Shown piece by piece: positions 51,017 through 60,138 of a DNA stretch of 64,000 nucleotides. The stretch is from SHVO01 sp050246995. GTDB taxonomy: Bacteria > Pseudomonadota > Alphaproteobacteria > Rhodospirillales > Rhodospirillaceae. Made by a program: the position numbers and the translations under genes. The notes beneath the pieces are model-generated. The model searched no databases and had not been told where the DNA came from. It worked only from the letters and a program-made list of their open reading frames with translations. Location of the stretch: positions 86,529-150,528 of the forward strand of contig JBFWVA010000010.1 of assembly GCA_050246995.1 (NCBI GenBank), given 5' to 3'. Each line of letters starts with the position of its first letter. Position 1 is the stretch's first letter.

Positions 51017-51862
51017 CTATTTAGCGGCCATTAGCGCCTGAATCTGCTTCACGGCGAAGTCGACCTTCATTTCGTGGCGCAGCTTGCCGAGCTCGACGCT
51101 CGACTTGCGGGCGTCGCCCGTGACGCCGTTGTTCGGCGTGTTCGGTCCGCGCTGCACCTTGCCGTCGACGACCGGAGCGCCTTCGGAGTTCGGGAGCTGA
51201 TCCTTGCGCACCCACTCGCCATTACCGGCAATCGTTTCGAGGTACATCATCTCGGACGTGTCCTGGATGCCGCCATGCTGACCGACCGGCAGCTTGCGCT
51301 CGACGAGGATCTTGTTGAAGGCGTCGCGCGCCGCCGTGTACGGGTGATCGGCATAGAGCACGCGCGCCTTGCCCGCGTACTTTGCGGTCAGCTTCTTGGC
51401 GACTTCCGCATAAACGCCATCCGGGCCCTGCCCGCCGCCGCTATCGCCCATCAGAACGACGGTCTTAAACCCGTTGGCGATGGCTTGTTCGGACACGGCT
51501 TCGAGCACCGGACCCATCACAGCCGGCGGAATGCCGATGTCGCCGGGGATCTCGGCGTTGCCATTGGCGGGGCTGAACGGCAGCACCGGCAGGGCGATCG
51601 CATTGCCGAGCTTCTCGGCGATATGCTTCACCACCTGACGGCCGATGAAGTTGTGCCCGGCGATAATGTTCTGCGGCCCACGCTGTTCGGTGCCGCCCGT
51701 ATAGAAAAGCGCCGTGGTCTTGCCGGCGGCGATCGCGGCTTTCAGTTCCGGCCAGGTCATCATCTCGATCTCGACGGTGTTCGGCGCGGCGGCGGCGTAG
51801 GCCGGAGCCGAGGTGGCCATCGCGAGAGCCAGCAACACGCCGGCGGCTTGAACCATTTTCAT
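51017..51862 (-). CDS. Secreted creatininase-family protein (copy 1)
   Basis: A 281-residue protein with signal peptide (VLLALAMATSAPAYA) and the creatininase fold (FYTGGTEQRGPQNIIAGHN, VVLMGDSGGGQGPDG, YLETIAGNGEW). Creatininase-family enzymes are metal-dependent amidohydrolases. Compared with the family pattern (E-x-HGPH, GTD, NGHGGN), three metal-ligand positions differ: EQRGP instead of EQHGP, GHN instead of GTD, and GDSGGG instead of NGHGGN. The metal site is therefore altered or lost. It lies 10 bp after the TRAP-type protein gene, so they share an operon. A paralog is at 58.9 kb. Confidence 0.78.
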   Translation of the reverse strand: MKMVQAAGVLLALAMATSAPAYAAAAPNTVEIEMMTWPELKAAIAAGKTTALFYTGGTEQRGPQNIIAGHNFIGRQVVKHIAEKLGNAIALPVLPFSPANGNAEIPGDIGIPPAVMGPVLEAVSEQAIANGFKTVVLMGDSGGGQGPDGVYAEVAKKLTAKYAGKARVLYADHPYTAARDAFNKILVERKLPVGQHGGIQDTSEMMYLETIAGNGEWVRKDQLPNSEGAPVVDGKVQRGPNTPNNGVTGDARKSSVELGKLRHEMKVDFAVKQIQALMAAK

Positions 51863-51872
51863 CTTCTTCTCC

Positions 51873-53324
51873 CTATTTCACGAGTTTGCAGCCGGGCGCT
51901 GGAAATGTGCCCGGTTTGAATGTCTCCCCACCCACGGCCTTCGCGTGGCTCTTCCAGGCCGTGGCGATGATCGAAAAGTCTTGCTGGGCGTCGGTCTTCT
52001 GGGCGCCGCCTTCCAGTTTGGCGAAATACTCGTCCGTCGCTTGCTTCAGCAGTTTGAGGTCGGACTCCGGCCACTTCGCGAGAGTCATCTTGGCGCTGAC
52101 CGGTTTGCCGTCGACGACCTTCTGCGATCCGTCGTGATTGCGTTGCATGACGCCGGCGTTGAGCGCCAGCATCTGTTCAAGCCGTTCACATTGAATAGAT
52201 TCGGTCGCCTTATAAGACTCGGTCACCGATTCCTTCGCGGCGCGCTGGATCGCGGCCTTCTGACCGTCGGTCAGGCCGTTCCATACCGCCTTATCGATAT
52301 GCATCCAGGAGACCAACGACGGTTGATGCCAGGCCGGGGTGTGCGCATACCGCGCACCCATCTGGCCGATGTTCTGCGTGCACGTGCTTTTGGTGCCTGC
52401 CGGGATCGGGAACGGCACAGCCGGTGTGCAATCAAGATCGCCAGCATCGGGGTTTCCAAGCGGACGGTCGGATGTCGGTTCCTTCACCGGGAAGAAGTCG
52501 ACAAGGTCGTCGCTGGGATTGATGTATTCGAAGCCTTGAATCGTGCCGGTTTGCATCGGCAGCAATACGGGCTGTCCGCCGACGGCGGGATAGTAGGTCA
52601 GCGTTTTTTGCTTAATCGTGCCCTTCTCGACCAGGATATCGCAGGCGCGGTCCACCACGTCCTGCGGCGGCGAGAGGTAACGGATGCGCCAGCCGGAGGT
52701 GCAAAGGCCCGCGAGGCCGACGCCGCCCTTTTGCGCGAGGCATTCGGCGTCGCCCTTCTCACATTGCGCGGCGCCCATCGGCTTCGGGAAGAAACCCGAG
52801 TTCTGCGCGGTGCTGCCGACGACAGGGATCACGATCTGTGTGCCGCCCCGGCTGTCGAGCACTTGCTGCGCGAGCTGGGTGCCGTTGTGTCCGGCGGCGT
52901 CGACTTTCGCTGTGGTGAGGAACGCCACCATCTGCTCGAAGGTGATGCCGAACGGCACGGAATTATAGATGAAGCCCCAGGACGGATCGTTGAACGCGGG
53001 CTTTTCCTGACCGTCGTTTTTCCCGAACTGGATGCCGGCGCGCAAGGCGTTCACACCACGATTCACGGTGTTGTCGGGCTTGAAGATCACTTGCTGCCCG
53101 GCCGGGAGCGCATCGGCGCCCTTGTCGTCGGTATAGGCCAGCACCTTCTCGATGAAGATGCGCATGGCGCCGTAACCCGGGTCCTTCGGGTTAGTCGAGG
53201 TGCCGTTGCCGCGCCCGACGGTGGGCGACTCACTGTACTCATTATAGGGGATGGTGACGTCAGCCAGCGCCGTGCCGGTGCTGAGCGCCGCGAACGCGGC
53301 GCCCATGATGAAAGCTCTAACCAT
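51873..53324 (-). CDS. TRAP-type (DctP-like) solute-binding protein, orphan
   Basis: A 483-residue protein with signal peptide (FIMGAAFAALSTGTALA) and a DctP-like C-terminal part (MHIDKAVWNGLTDGQKAAIQR, with AAKESVTESYKATES). The middle has cysteine-rich stretches (CEKGDAECLAQKGG, AGLCTSGWRIRY) that ordinary DctP proteins lack. No DctQ/DctM permease genes are next door, so it may be a periplasmic ligand sensor or a subunit of a system encoded elsewhere. GGGAGGA upstream fixes ATG 53324 rather than 53342. It precedes the creatininase-like gene by 10 bp. Confidence 0.6.
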   Translation of the reverse strand: MVRAFIMGAAFAALSTGTALADVTIPYNEYSESPTVGRGNGTSTNPKDPGYGAMRIFIEKVLAYTDDKGADALPAGQQVIFKPDNTVNRGVNALRAGIQFGKNDGQEKPAFNDPSWGFIYNSVPFGITFEQMVAFLTTAKVDAAGHNGTQLAQQVLDSRGGTQIVIPVVGSTAQNSGFFPKPMGAAQCEKGDAECLAQKGGVGLAGLCTSGWRIRYLSPPQDVVDRACDILVEKGTIKQKTLTYYPAVGGQPVLLPMQTGTIQGFEYINPSDDLVDFFPVKEPTSDRPLGNPDAGDLDCTPAVPFPIPAGTKSTCTQNIGQMGARYAHTPAWHQPSLVSWMHIDKAVWNGLTDGQKAAIQRAAKESVTESYKATESIQCERLEQMLALNAGVMQRNHDGSQKVVDGKPVSAKMTLAKWPESDLKLLKQATDEYFAKLEGGAQKTDAQQDFSIIATAWKSHAKAVGGETFKPGTFPAPGCKLVK

Positions 53325-53396
53325 GTATGTCCTCCCAGACACTCACCCGCAAGTATCCCCGGAATTCGCGAGGATGAGCAAGCGCTCAGCCGTGAA

Positions 53397-55715
53397 TTAT
53401 CGTGGAATACGGACGGGCTGAACCGTCGCACCGTTCGAGGCGACGTCCCAGGCGGCAAAGCGGACCCACTTCTTGCCACGCGCGTCGAAGGGGATCTCGA
53501 AACGATGCGAACCGAAAGCCGCGAGGTCCGTGGCGGGGATCACCTGGCGCGTTGTGGTCTTTCCGTCGCCTGTCATGACCTCGACAAATTCGAGCGGGAA
53601 GGTCCACGACACATTGGCGACCACTTTCGCGTTTCGGCCGCTGCCTTGGACCTCGAAAGAGGGGATCACCACCTCGCCCGAAGACCAGAAGGTGTATCCG
53701 GTCTTGAGTACTTCGATGAGCGGGGTCACGTCGTCCGGGGACGGAAGCTTGTCGAGCTTCACATATGTGACCGGCGAGCTGCCGTAAGAGTCGTCTCCCG
53801 GCATCTGGTCGTAGACTTCGGAGATGGACAGGACACGCTTCAAGGGTACGTTCTTGTCCGCCATCCAGTTCGACATCTCGTCGAGCAGCGGCCAACAGCG
53901 ATAGTCGCAGAGACGCCGCTCGGACCCGTCGACCCCCATGCCCCAGCGGGCGCCGAAGCCGTTGTACTGCGGGTCGCTGAAGTAGGGCCGATCCTTCACG
54001 GCGTCAGGAAAGCCGGTGGAGCCTTTGGTGCGCGGATGCGGCATCGAGATGATCGCGTTCTCCTTGCGCACCATGTTCATGAGATCGTCGGGGCCGCCGA
54101 CGTGATAGACCTTGCCGTATTCGGGATGGGTTTCCTCGGCCGCTTGACCGGGAAGACGCTCGTCCCAGAAGATCGGTTTGCTGAAAATAATATCCGTATG
54201 TCCGCCGAGGGGCCCCCGGAACAGCTCCTGCGCCGGAAGGATGAGGAAGCTGTCGTCGGAATGCGCCTTCGATCCGGCGATGGCCCACTTGGTGACGGCG
54301 AGGCGGCGTGCGTTGGCGGTCTGACGGCGTTTGACCGCCTCGGCGGTATTGGCGTCAGGCAATGGATCGCCCGATTCATTCCAGAGTGACAATTGGATGG
54401 CGTCGACCGGCGCGATGATGTTGATGCCGGCAGCTTTCAAAGCCATGAAGTCCGGGAGCTTCACATCGGCGCTACCGGCCTTCTCGAGGCGCTGGGACAT
54501 GTCCATGTGATAGTGATGGCTCATGACCTGATAGCCGGGCAGCGGGCGATAGACATCGCCGTTGGTGAACGCGAGCGACTTGCCGATCGCGTCTTCCGCC
54601 TTGCCCAAATTGGGGTAGAGGAACACGGTCATGAGCTGTTCGGTGCCGGGGCGGGCGCTGAACAGCGACCAATTTTCCTGGAAATTCTCGTGCGCGTGGT
54701 CTTCGTATTCGTTCTGGCGCACGCCGAACGCATAGGAATCCGCGGCATCCTTGCGATAGTAATTGTAGCCGACGTTGACGGCGATCTCGCGCGACCAGAA
54801 AAAGCGATGGGGCGGCGGGAAGGCCGCGATGGCGCCGCCATTCTGTTCGACCGCGACAAGGCGATTTGCCGCACGCAACGGAACAGAATTCGCGTTCACG
54901 GCGCCGCGCAGTTTGTAGTCCTGCCAGGTGTTGGCCGTATCGCGCCAGGCCACGCGCGAACTGCTCTCGATCGCAAGGCCCTTGAGGCCGCCGTCATATT
55001 TATAAGCGACCCATTCCTTCGTGGTCTTGCCGATGACTTCTTGGCGGATGAGATTCGTGCCGCGGAAGATGGTGTAGCGGAGCAGGCCGTTGAACACCCC
55101 AAGCTCGACTCCCGGATAGTCGACGACAATGCGCGCGCCTTCGGAGCGCACGGCGCAACCCGTGATCTTGTAGACGACGTTCGCGCGCTGAATCTCGGAG
55201 GCGTCGCGCGGAAGGCCCGGCTGGCCCGCTTCGGGGATGCCTTCGACCGGTGGAATGGAGTTGCCGGGGAATGCGCCCGGCGCCGGCGGCTTCGCGCGCA
55301 GGAGCGGCGCATCCCAGAACGGATCGAACCGGTATTTGTCGACGTTCTCTTTATTGATCGGGAGCTTCAGGTCGCGCAGCGGCGCCAATTGCTGATTGCT
55401 CATGCGGCGCAGGCCGCTGACCACGGCGTAGTCGGGCACGGCGTTGACGACGATCGGCGTCCATGCGCCGTCGCCGGCGCGTAGGGAAATATCCTGAATG
55501 ACGGGCGCGCCGTTCTGAACAGCGATATGAAGGCGTCCGGTCTGGCCGGCGTCGGCCGCCCAGGTGACAACGAGCCCGTGCGCATCGGAGGCCGCAGTGA
55601 GCCCCTCCACCGCCTTGTAGCCCGACATATTGCACGTCACGGATTGCGCCACGGCGGGGAGCGCGACGGCGCTCAGGCCAAGGGCGAGAATGGCTGTTCT
55701 GGATACAGAGGTCAT
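53397..55715 (-). CDS. Large secreted protein with PHP/CehA-like region
   Basis: A 772-residue protein with signal peptide (AILALGLSAVALPAVAQ). Residues 1-370 form a beta-rich part of unknown kind. The second half has a His cluster (QVMSHHYHMDMSQ), Asp in NIIAPVDAIQLS, and IISMPHPRTKGSTG, reminiscent of PHP-superfamily metallohydrolases such as CehA/McbA; I cannot confirm it. It is separated from the TRAP-type gene by 72 bp on the same strand. Function unknown; a secreted metal-dependent hydrolase is a moderate-confidence guess. Confidence 0.55.
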   Translation of the reverse strand: MTSVSRTAILALGLSAVALPAVAQSVTCNMSGYKAVEGLTAASDAHGLVVTWAADAGQTGRLHIAVQNGAPVIQDISLRAGDGAWTPIVVNAVPDYAVVSGLRRMSNQQLAPLRDLKLPINKENVDKYRFDPFWDAPLLRAKPPAPGAFPGNSIPPVEGIPEAGQPGLPRDASEIQRANVVYKITGCAVRSEGARIVVDYPGVELGVFNGLLRYTIFRGTNLIRQEVIGKTTKEWVAYKYDGGLKGLAIESSSRVAWRDTANTWQDYKLRGAVNANSVPLRAANRLVAVEQNGGAIAAFPPPHRFFWSREIAVNVGYNYYRKDAADSYAFGVRQNEYEDHAHENFQENWSLFSARPGTEQLMTVFLYPNLGKAEDAIGKSLAFTNGDVYRPLPGYQVMSHHYHMDMSQRLEKAGSADVKLPDFMALKAAGINIIAPVDAIQLSLWNESGDPLPDANTAEAVKRRQTANARRLAVTKWAIAGSKAHSDDSFLILPAQELFRGPLGGHTDIIFSKPIFWDERLPGQAAEETHPEYGKVYHVGGPDDLMNMVRKENAIISMPHPRTKGSTGFPDAVKDRPYFSDPQYNGFGARWGMGVDGSERRLCDYRCWPLLDEMSNWMADKNVPLKRVLSISEVYDQMPGDDSYGSSPVTYVKLDKLPSPDDVTPLIEVLKTGYTFWSSGEVVIPSFEVQGSGRNAKVVANVSWTFPLEFVEVMTGDGKTTTRQVIPATDLAAFGSHRFEIPFDARGKKWVRFAAWDVASNGATVQPVRIPR

Positions 55716-55830
55716 GGGCGTGGTCTCCCTTGAAATAAAGAGAGCGCCTTCGCATTTTGTGCTGGGGCGCTCCCTGGTCGATGGATACCCGCGGCCACTT
55801 TGACGGAAGCGGCCGCGAGTCCCTTAGTTC

Positions 55831-58683
55831 TTAGTATTTGAAGCGCAGGCCCAGGTTGAAGTAACGGCCCAGGAAGTCGTAGGTCGTACGATTACCCGGC
55901 TGGACGAACGAGGACGGCGCGCCAACATCTTTCGGCGGCTCTTGGTTCGTCACGTTGTTGACCGAGAGGTAGAACTCGTTGTCGGACCCAAACGCTTCGA
56001 AGCCGTAAGTAACCGTGATGTCGGTGTAGAAGGCTGCGTCGACGGTGTTGTCGTCGACGAACACACCTTCGACGCGCTGAGCGGACACGAGTTTTGGACC
56101 GATGAAGCGCTCCTGAATGAAGAGCTTCCAGTTCTCATACTCGTAGTTTGCCCGCAGATTGACGCGCCACTTCGGATCGTTATCGCCGCCAAGAGTCGGG
56201 ATACGATTGCCGCCCAGCGCCTGCGTGTAAGCAGCCGTCAGGCGTGTGGCGAGCGCACCGAGGGTTAAGTCGCCACCCCAAAGATCGGTATTATAGCGAG
56301 CTTCGATGTCAAAGCCGGCATTCGCGATTTCCGACAGGTTCAAGAAGGGCGACCGCACGCGGACCGTTCCAGCCACCGGAGTGACATACTGACAGAAGCC
56401 AGGAACGTTCAGGTAACAGTTGTCGATGGTCTGCTGCGAGCCGACCGTCTGAATCCCGCCTTTGATCTTGATGTTATAATAATCGACCGAGAGGTTGAAC
56501 CCTTCGAAGAAGGTCGGGGTCAACACGACGCCATAGGTTTTGGTCAAGGCGCGTTCCGGAACCAGATCGGGGTTACCGGAGGTGATCTGAACCACCGTAG
56601 TGGCGACGCCGTTGGTCGAGGACGGATAGAACTGGTTCTGGCTGTTGAAGGTCGAGCTGTTATAGAGCTCGAGCAGGTTCGGCGCGCGGATGTCGCGAGA
56701 CACCGTTGCACGAACGCGCACATCCGGAACGATCTGATAGTCCGCGCCGGCCTTCCAGGTCGTCACGCCGCCCGAGGTCGAGTAGTCGGTGTAGCGTACG
56801 GCGAAGTCGGCGTTCAGCTTCTCGACCATCGGCACGTCGCGCACAAGCGGCACGCCGACTTCGGCGAAGATTTCCTTCACGTTGAACCCGCCGCTGAAGG
56901 GCTGGAAGTTGGCGAAACGGAACGGCCCGAGACGGCCCTGCAGCGCAGCCGGCCCGCCACGGATCCCCGCAAAATCGATCGTCTGGCTTGAGATGGGGTC
57001 GTTAATCTGACGCACATCCTCCGTACGATATTCGGCGCCTGTCGCAAGCGACAGATTGCCAGCTTCGAGACCAAACCCGAGGTCACCGGAGATCGTGGCG
57101 GTAAACACGTGCTGATCGAGAGTGAAGCGCTTCCAGGAATCGCCGATCGTGTACGGGATCGTGCTCGGATCAACCGAACCCGGACCGAACAGGTTCTGCG
57201 GCTTACAGCCGGCATCGAGACCGGTTCCACCCGGCACAAAGGTATTGCCGCTGTAGTACTGCGAGCGGCAGACGACCTGGCCGGTGGCCGGATTGACAAC
57301 CGCGTCGGCGGCCGCATAGGTCGGACGCGCGATGTTGAGGTTATCTTGCGCCAACAACTGGTTCGTGCGGCCGTGCGAGTAGTTCACATCGTAGTTCCAG
57401 CCGTCGAAAGCGTCGCCCTTCAGGCCGATGGCCTGACGGAGCACTTTCGTCTTCGTGCGGATGGTGACGTCCGGATACTCCATCATGTAGCGGCCCATGA
57501 GGAAGGACGTAACGCCCGCCGCGTCCATGCGTGCGGCCACGGAGGCGGGGAGGAACGCGTTGTCGCGGAAGATGGTGTAGCCGAAGCCCGCGCCCGTTTG
57601 GATGGGCTTCTGGTTCGGGTCTTTCGCGTTGGAATACGAGAAGCCGACTTCGAAGTAGGCTTGCGTATTGTCGGTCAGGTCGTAGGTCGCATGCGCGAAG
57701 TTGGCGCTGCGCTCCTGGTCACCGGTGAGGTTGTAGCTGATCCACGAACCGTCGCCGCCGCTCATCCAGGTCGAGCCGCTGCTATAACCGTAGGTGAAAG
57801 GCGCCGGGACGCCGCCCGCGAGGAACTGCGTGCCCTTCAATGGACCCGAGGAGATAAGACCACCGTCCGAAATCAGCGAGCTGCGGATGTTCGGCAGCAC
57901 GAGGTTGGTTGGGCCCGAACCAGTCGTGTTCGAAATGAGACCCCAGGGTTTATCCCACCAATCACGGCCGTTAGGCACGTTGACGCGCGTGCCGTCCTGA
58001 CGGGCGTACTGTGTCGAGGCGATCACATGCAGACGATCGCCCGCGAAACTGCCGCCCCAAGCCAGCGAGGCCTTGTAGTTCGGCACATCGCCGAAGGTGG
58101 AGATCCCGGCGCCGACATCGCCCTTGAAGCCGACGAACTCGGTATCGAGCACGAGGTTCACCACGCCGGCGACGGCGTCCGAGCCGTACGCGGCCGAGGC
58201 GCCGCCCGTCACCACGTCGACGCGGCTGACGAGGTTCTGCGGCAGGATGTTGAAGTCGACGGAGTTGTTCTGGTTCGAGGCGACCGTGCGGCGGCCGTTG
58301 AGCAGAACGAGGTTACGGTTGGTGCCGAGATTGCGCAGGTTCAGCAGGTTCTGGCTGTTCGAACCCGAGGCGCCCGTGCCTGAACCGGTCTGGTTCGCGC
58401 TGGCGGACGCGGCGAGCGAGGGCAGTTGCTTCAGCGAGTCCGCAAGGTTCACCGGCGCGGCCTGGACCAGCGCTTCAGTGGTGATCGCCGTAACCGGCGT
58501 TGCGGTTTCGAAGCCGGTGGTCAGACGCGAACCGGTCACGACAACTTCTTCAAGTTCCGAAACGTTGGCGGCGGCTGCATTTTGTTGCGCATGAGCCGTG
58601 CCGGCGACGCTCATAGCCAGCGTCAACGCCATCAGGCTCGTTCCGGACGACAGTCCGGCGAATATGCGACGTGATGTCTTCAC
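55831..58683 (-). CDS. TonB-dependent receptor
   Basis: A 950-residue outer-membrane receptor. The signal peptide (LMALTLAMSVAGTAHA) is followed by a TonB-box-like LEEVVVTGSRL near residue 45, a plug domain (about 60-180, ending VNLVLDTEF), and a long barrel that ends in an aromatic residue (NLGLRFKY). It belongs to the large oligotrophic-type receptors that take up oligomers or siderophores with TonB energy. The start is GTG 58683, supported by GGAGG just upstream. It begins this secreted-protein block, 115 bp from the PHP-like gene. The ligand is unknown. Confidence 0.9.
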   Translation of the reverse strand: MKTSRRIFAGLSSGTSLMALTLAMSVAGTAHAQQNAAAANVSELEEVVVTGSRLTTGFETATPVTAITTEALVQAAPVNLADSLKQLPSLAASASANQTGSGTGASGSNSQNLLNLRNLGTNRNLVLLNGRRTVASNQNNSVDFNILPQNLVSRVDVVTGGASAAYGSDAVAGVVNLVLDTEFVGFKGDVGAGISTFGDVPNYKASLAWGGSFAGDRLHVIASTQYARQDGTRVNVPNGRDWWDKPWGLISNTTGSGPTNLVLPNIRSSLISDGGLISSGPLKGTQFLAGGVPAPFTYGYSSGSTWMSGGDGSWISYNLTGDQERSANFAHATYDLTDNTQAYFEVGFSYSNAKDPNQKPIQTGAGFGYTIFRDNAFLPASVAARMDAAGVTSFLMGRYMMEYPDVTIRTKTKVLRQAIGLKGDAFDGWNYDVNYSHGRTNQLLAQDNLNIARPTYAAADAVVNPATGQVVCRSQYYSGNTFVPGGTGLDAGCKPQNLFGPGSVDPSTIPYTIGDSWKRFTLDQHVFTATISGDLGFGLEAGNLSLATGAEYRTEDVRQINDPISSQTIDFAGIRGGPAALQGRLGPFRFANFQPFSGGFNVKEIFAEVGVPLVRDVPMVEKLNADFAVRYTDYSTSGGVTTWKAGADYQIVPDVRVRATVSRDIRAPNLLELYNSSTFNSQNQFYPSSTNGVATTVVQITSGNPDLVPERALTKTYGVVLTPTFFEGFNLSVDYYNIKIKGGIQTVGSQQTIDNCYLNVPGFCQYVTPVAGTVRVRSPFLNLSEIANAGFDIEARYNTDLWGGDLTLGALATRLTAAYTQALGGNRIPTLGGDNDPKWRVNLRANYEYENWKLFIQERFIGPKLVSAQRVEGVFVDDNTVDAAFYTDITVTYGFEAFGSDNEFYLSVNNVTNQEPPKDVGAPSSFVQPGNRTTYDFLGRYFNLGLRFKY

Positions 58684-58883
58684 AGTTTTCCTCCCCAGTG
58701 AGTGAGATTGACCGGATGATGGCGTCGCCGCGCTTTCCCTAGCGGCGAATGCACCTACCCCGGAATTCCGAAGGCGAACACTCCACGCAATGCGGAGCCG
58801 CTCGCCCGTTTCGTAACTTATTTTACGTTCTCTTCCTCCTTAATCGTTCCAGCCCAAACGGCGCCTCTTGAGACGACGCCGCG

Positions 58884-59735
58884 TTATTTTTTTGGCGGGA
58901 TCAGACTGTTGATCTGCTTCACCGCATAATCGATTTTCATATTGAAGCGCAGATTCCCGATCTCGACGTTCGAGCGCCGCGCATCGCCCATGATGCCGTT
59001 CTTGGGATCGTCCGGACCGCCGGGCTTCGCCTTGCCGTCGACCATCGGCGTGCCCACGGCGGTCGGCACCAGCTCCTTGCGCACCCAGGTCCCGTCTTCC
59101 TTCGCCATCAGTTCGGAGGTGTCGGGAAGACCGGCATGCCCGGAGTCAGGATAGCCGCGCTCCTTCAGGATCTTGGTGTAGTCCTCGCGCGCCTTCGTAT
59201 AGGGATGGTCGGCGTAATAGACGTGGATGCCTTGCGGCGCGTACTTCGCGTCGAGCTTCTGGGCCACCGCGGCGTAGACGCCGCCGTTCGGCTGCGTACC
59301 GCCGCCGTGATCGGCCATCAGCACCACGTTCTTGAATCCCGTTTTGATCGCTTGCTCGGAGACACGCTCGAGCACCGCGAAGAGGATGTCGTTGGTAAGA
59401 CCGATCGTGCCCGGCAGTTCGGCCGTTGCCTCATTCGGCGTCCACGGCAGCACCGGCATGGCGATGGCGTTGCCGAGCTTCAGAGCGATTTCCTTGACGA
59501 TGAGCGGTCCAAGCAAATTGTGCCCACCGTTAACGACATGCGGCCCGCGCTGTTCGGTGCCGCCCGTATAAAATAGCGCTGTGGTCTTGCCGGCGGCGAG
59601 CGCGGCTTTAACTTCCGGCCACGTCATCCGGTCAAATTCGACGAGTTCTTCTTTCTTCGGCGCGGCGGCGGCAAAAGACGGGGCCGCCGCGAACGCGATC
59701 GAAAACGCCACGCTGGCCGCGAGGAAAACACGCAT
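58884..59735 (-). CDS. Secreted creatininase-family protein (copy 2)
   Basis: A 283-residue paralog of the gene at 51 kb. It has a signal peptide (VFLAASVAFSIAFAAAPSFAA). Metal-ligand positions differ from the family norm in the same way: FYTGGTEQRGPHVVNGGHN shows EQRGP and GHN. The third motif, VVLMADHGGGTQ, keeps a His, so this copy retains one more ligand than copy 1. ATG 59735 follows AGAGG and gives the signal peptide; a longer frame to 59981 does not look coding. It is followed by the TonB receptor on the same strand, 200 bp away. Confidence 0.8.
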   Translation of the reverse strand: MRVFLAASVAFSIAFAAAPSFAAAAPKKEELVEFDRMTWPEVKAALAAGKTTALFYTGGTEQRGPHVVNGGHNLLGPLIVKEIALKLGNAIAMPVLPWTPNEATAELPGTIGLTNDILFAVLERVSEQAIKTGFKNVVLMADHGGGTQPNGGVYAAVAQKLDAKYAPQGIHVYYADHPYTKAREDYTKILKERGYPDSGHAGLPDTSELMAKEDGTWVRKELVPTAVGTPMVDGKAKPGGPDDPKNGIMGDARRSNVEIGNLRFNMKIDYAVKQINSLIPPKK

Positions 59736-60138
59736 CAATAACCTCTGCTTGAAAGTGCTGATGGGCGCTGGATCGGACTGGACACGGGAGTGTGTGTTCG
59801 CAATAACAGCGCCGCCGCACCGGTGCGCGGCCGCTTTGCGAAAATTCCGGTTCCCTGAAGAACCGTACGCGAGGCCATGCTTTCCCCCGATAACACGCAA
59901 AAACATTCTCCCTCGCAGCGGCCGGCTCCCGCCAGTGCTGCGCTCATTTCTGTTTTTCGTCTGGTACGGAACAACGCCCACGCTTCCACGCGCCTGGAGG
60001 CGCGTGAGTGGCGGGCGCTCGGCTAAGCGCGTTCGCTGTCTCCCCCTCGCTGGCGCGCAGCCACGGCGCCGCGCACCCTATGAACCCTATTCTCCCACAC
60101 CGTCCGCGGCCCTCCCGCGGCGGTATGTTTCGCCGGTG
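59736..60138. other. Gene-free stretch with hairpins
   Basis: This 403-bp gap has no convincing gene. CACGCGCC (59987-59994) pairs with GGCGCGTG (59999-60006) around TGGA. Near the end, CCGCGG occurs at 60104-60109 and 60115-60120, and may act in ending the upstream gene. No known RNA family was recognised. Confidence 0.4.

Noticed and set aside
51945..54389. Plus-strand open frame of about 814 codons antisense to the TRAP-type and PHP-like genes
   Set aside because: Low-complexity Arg/His/Gly-rich translation, no motifs, and both opposite genes have signal peptides and ribosome sites.
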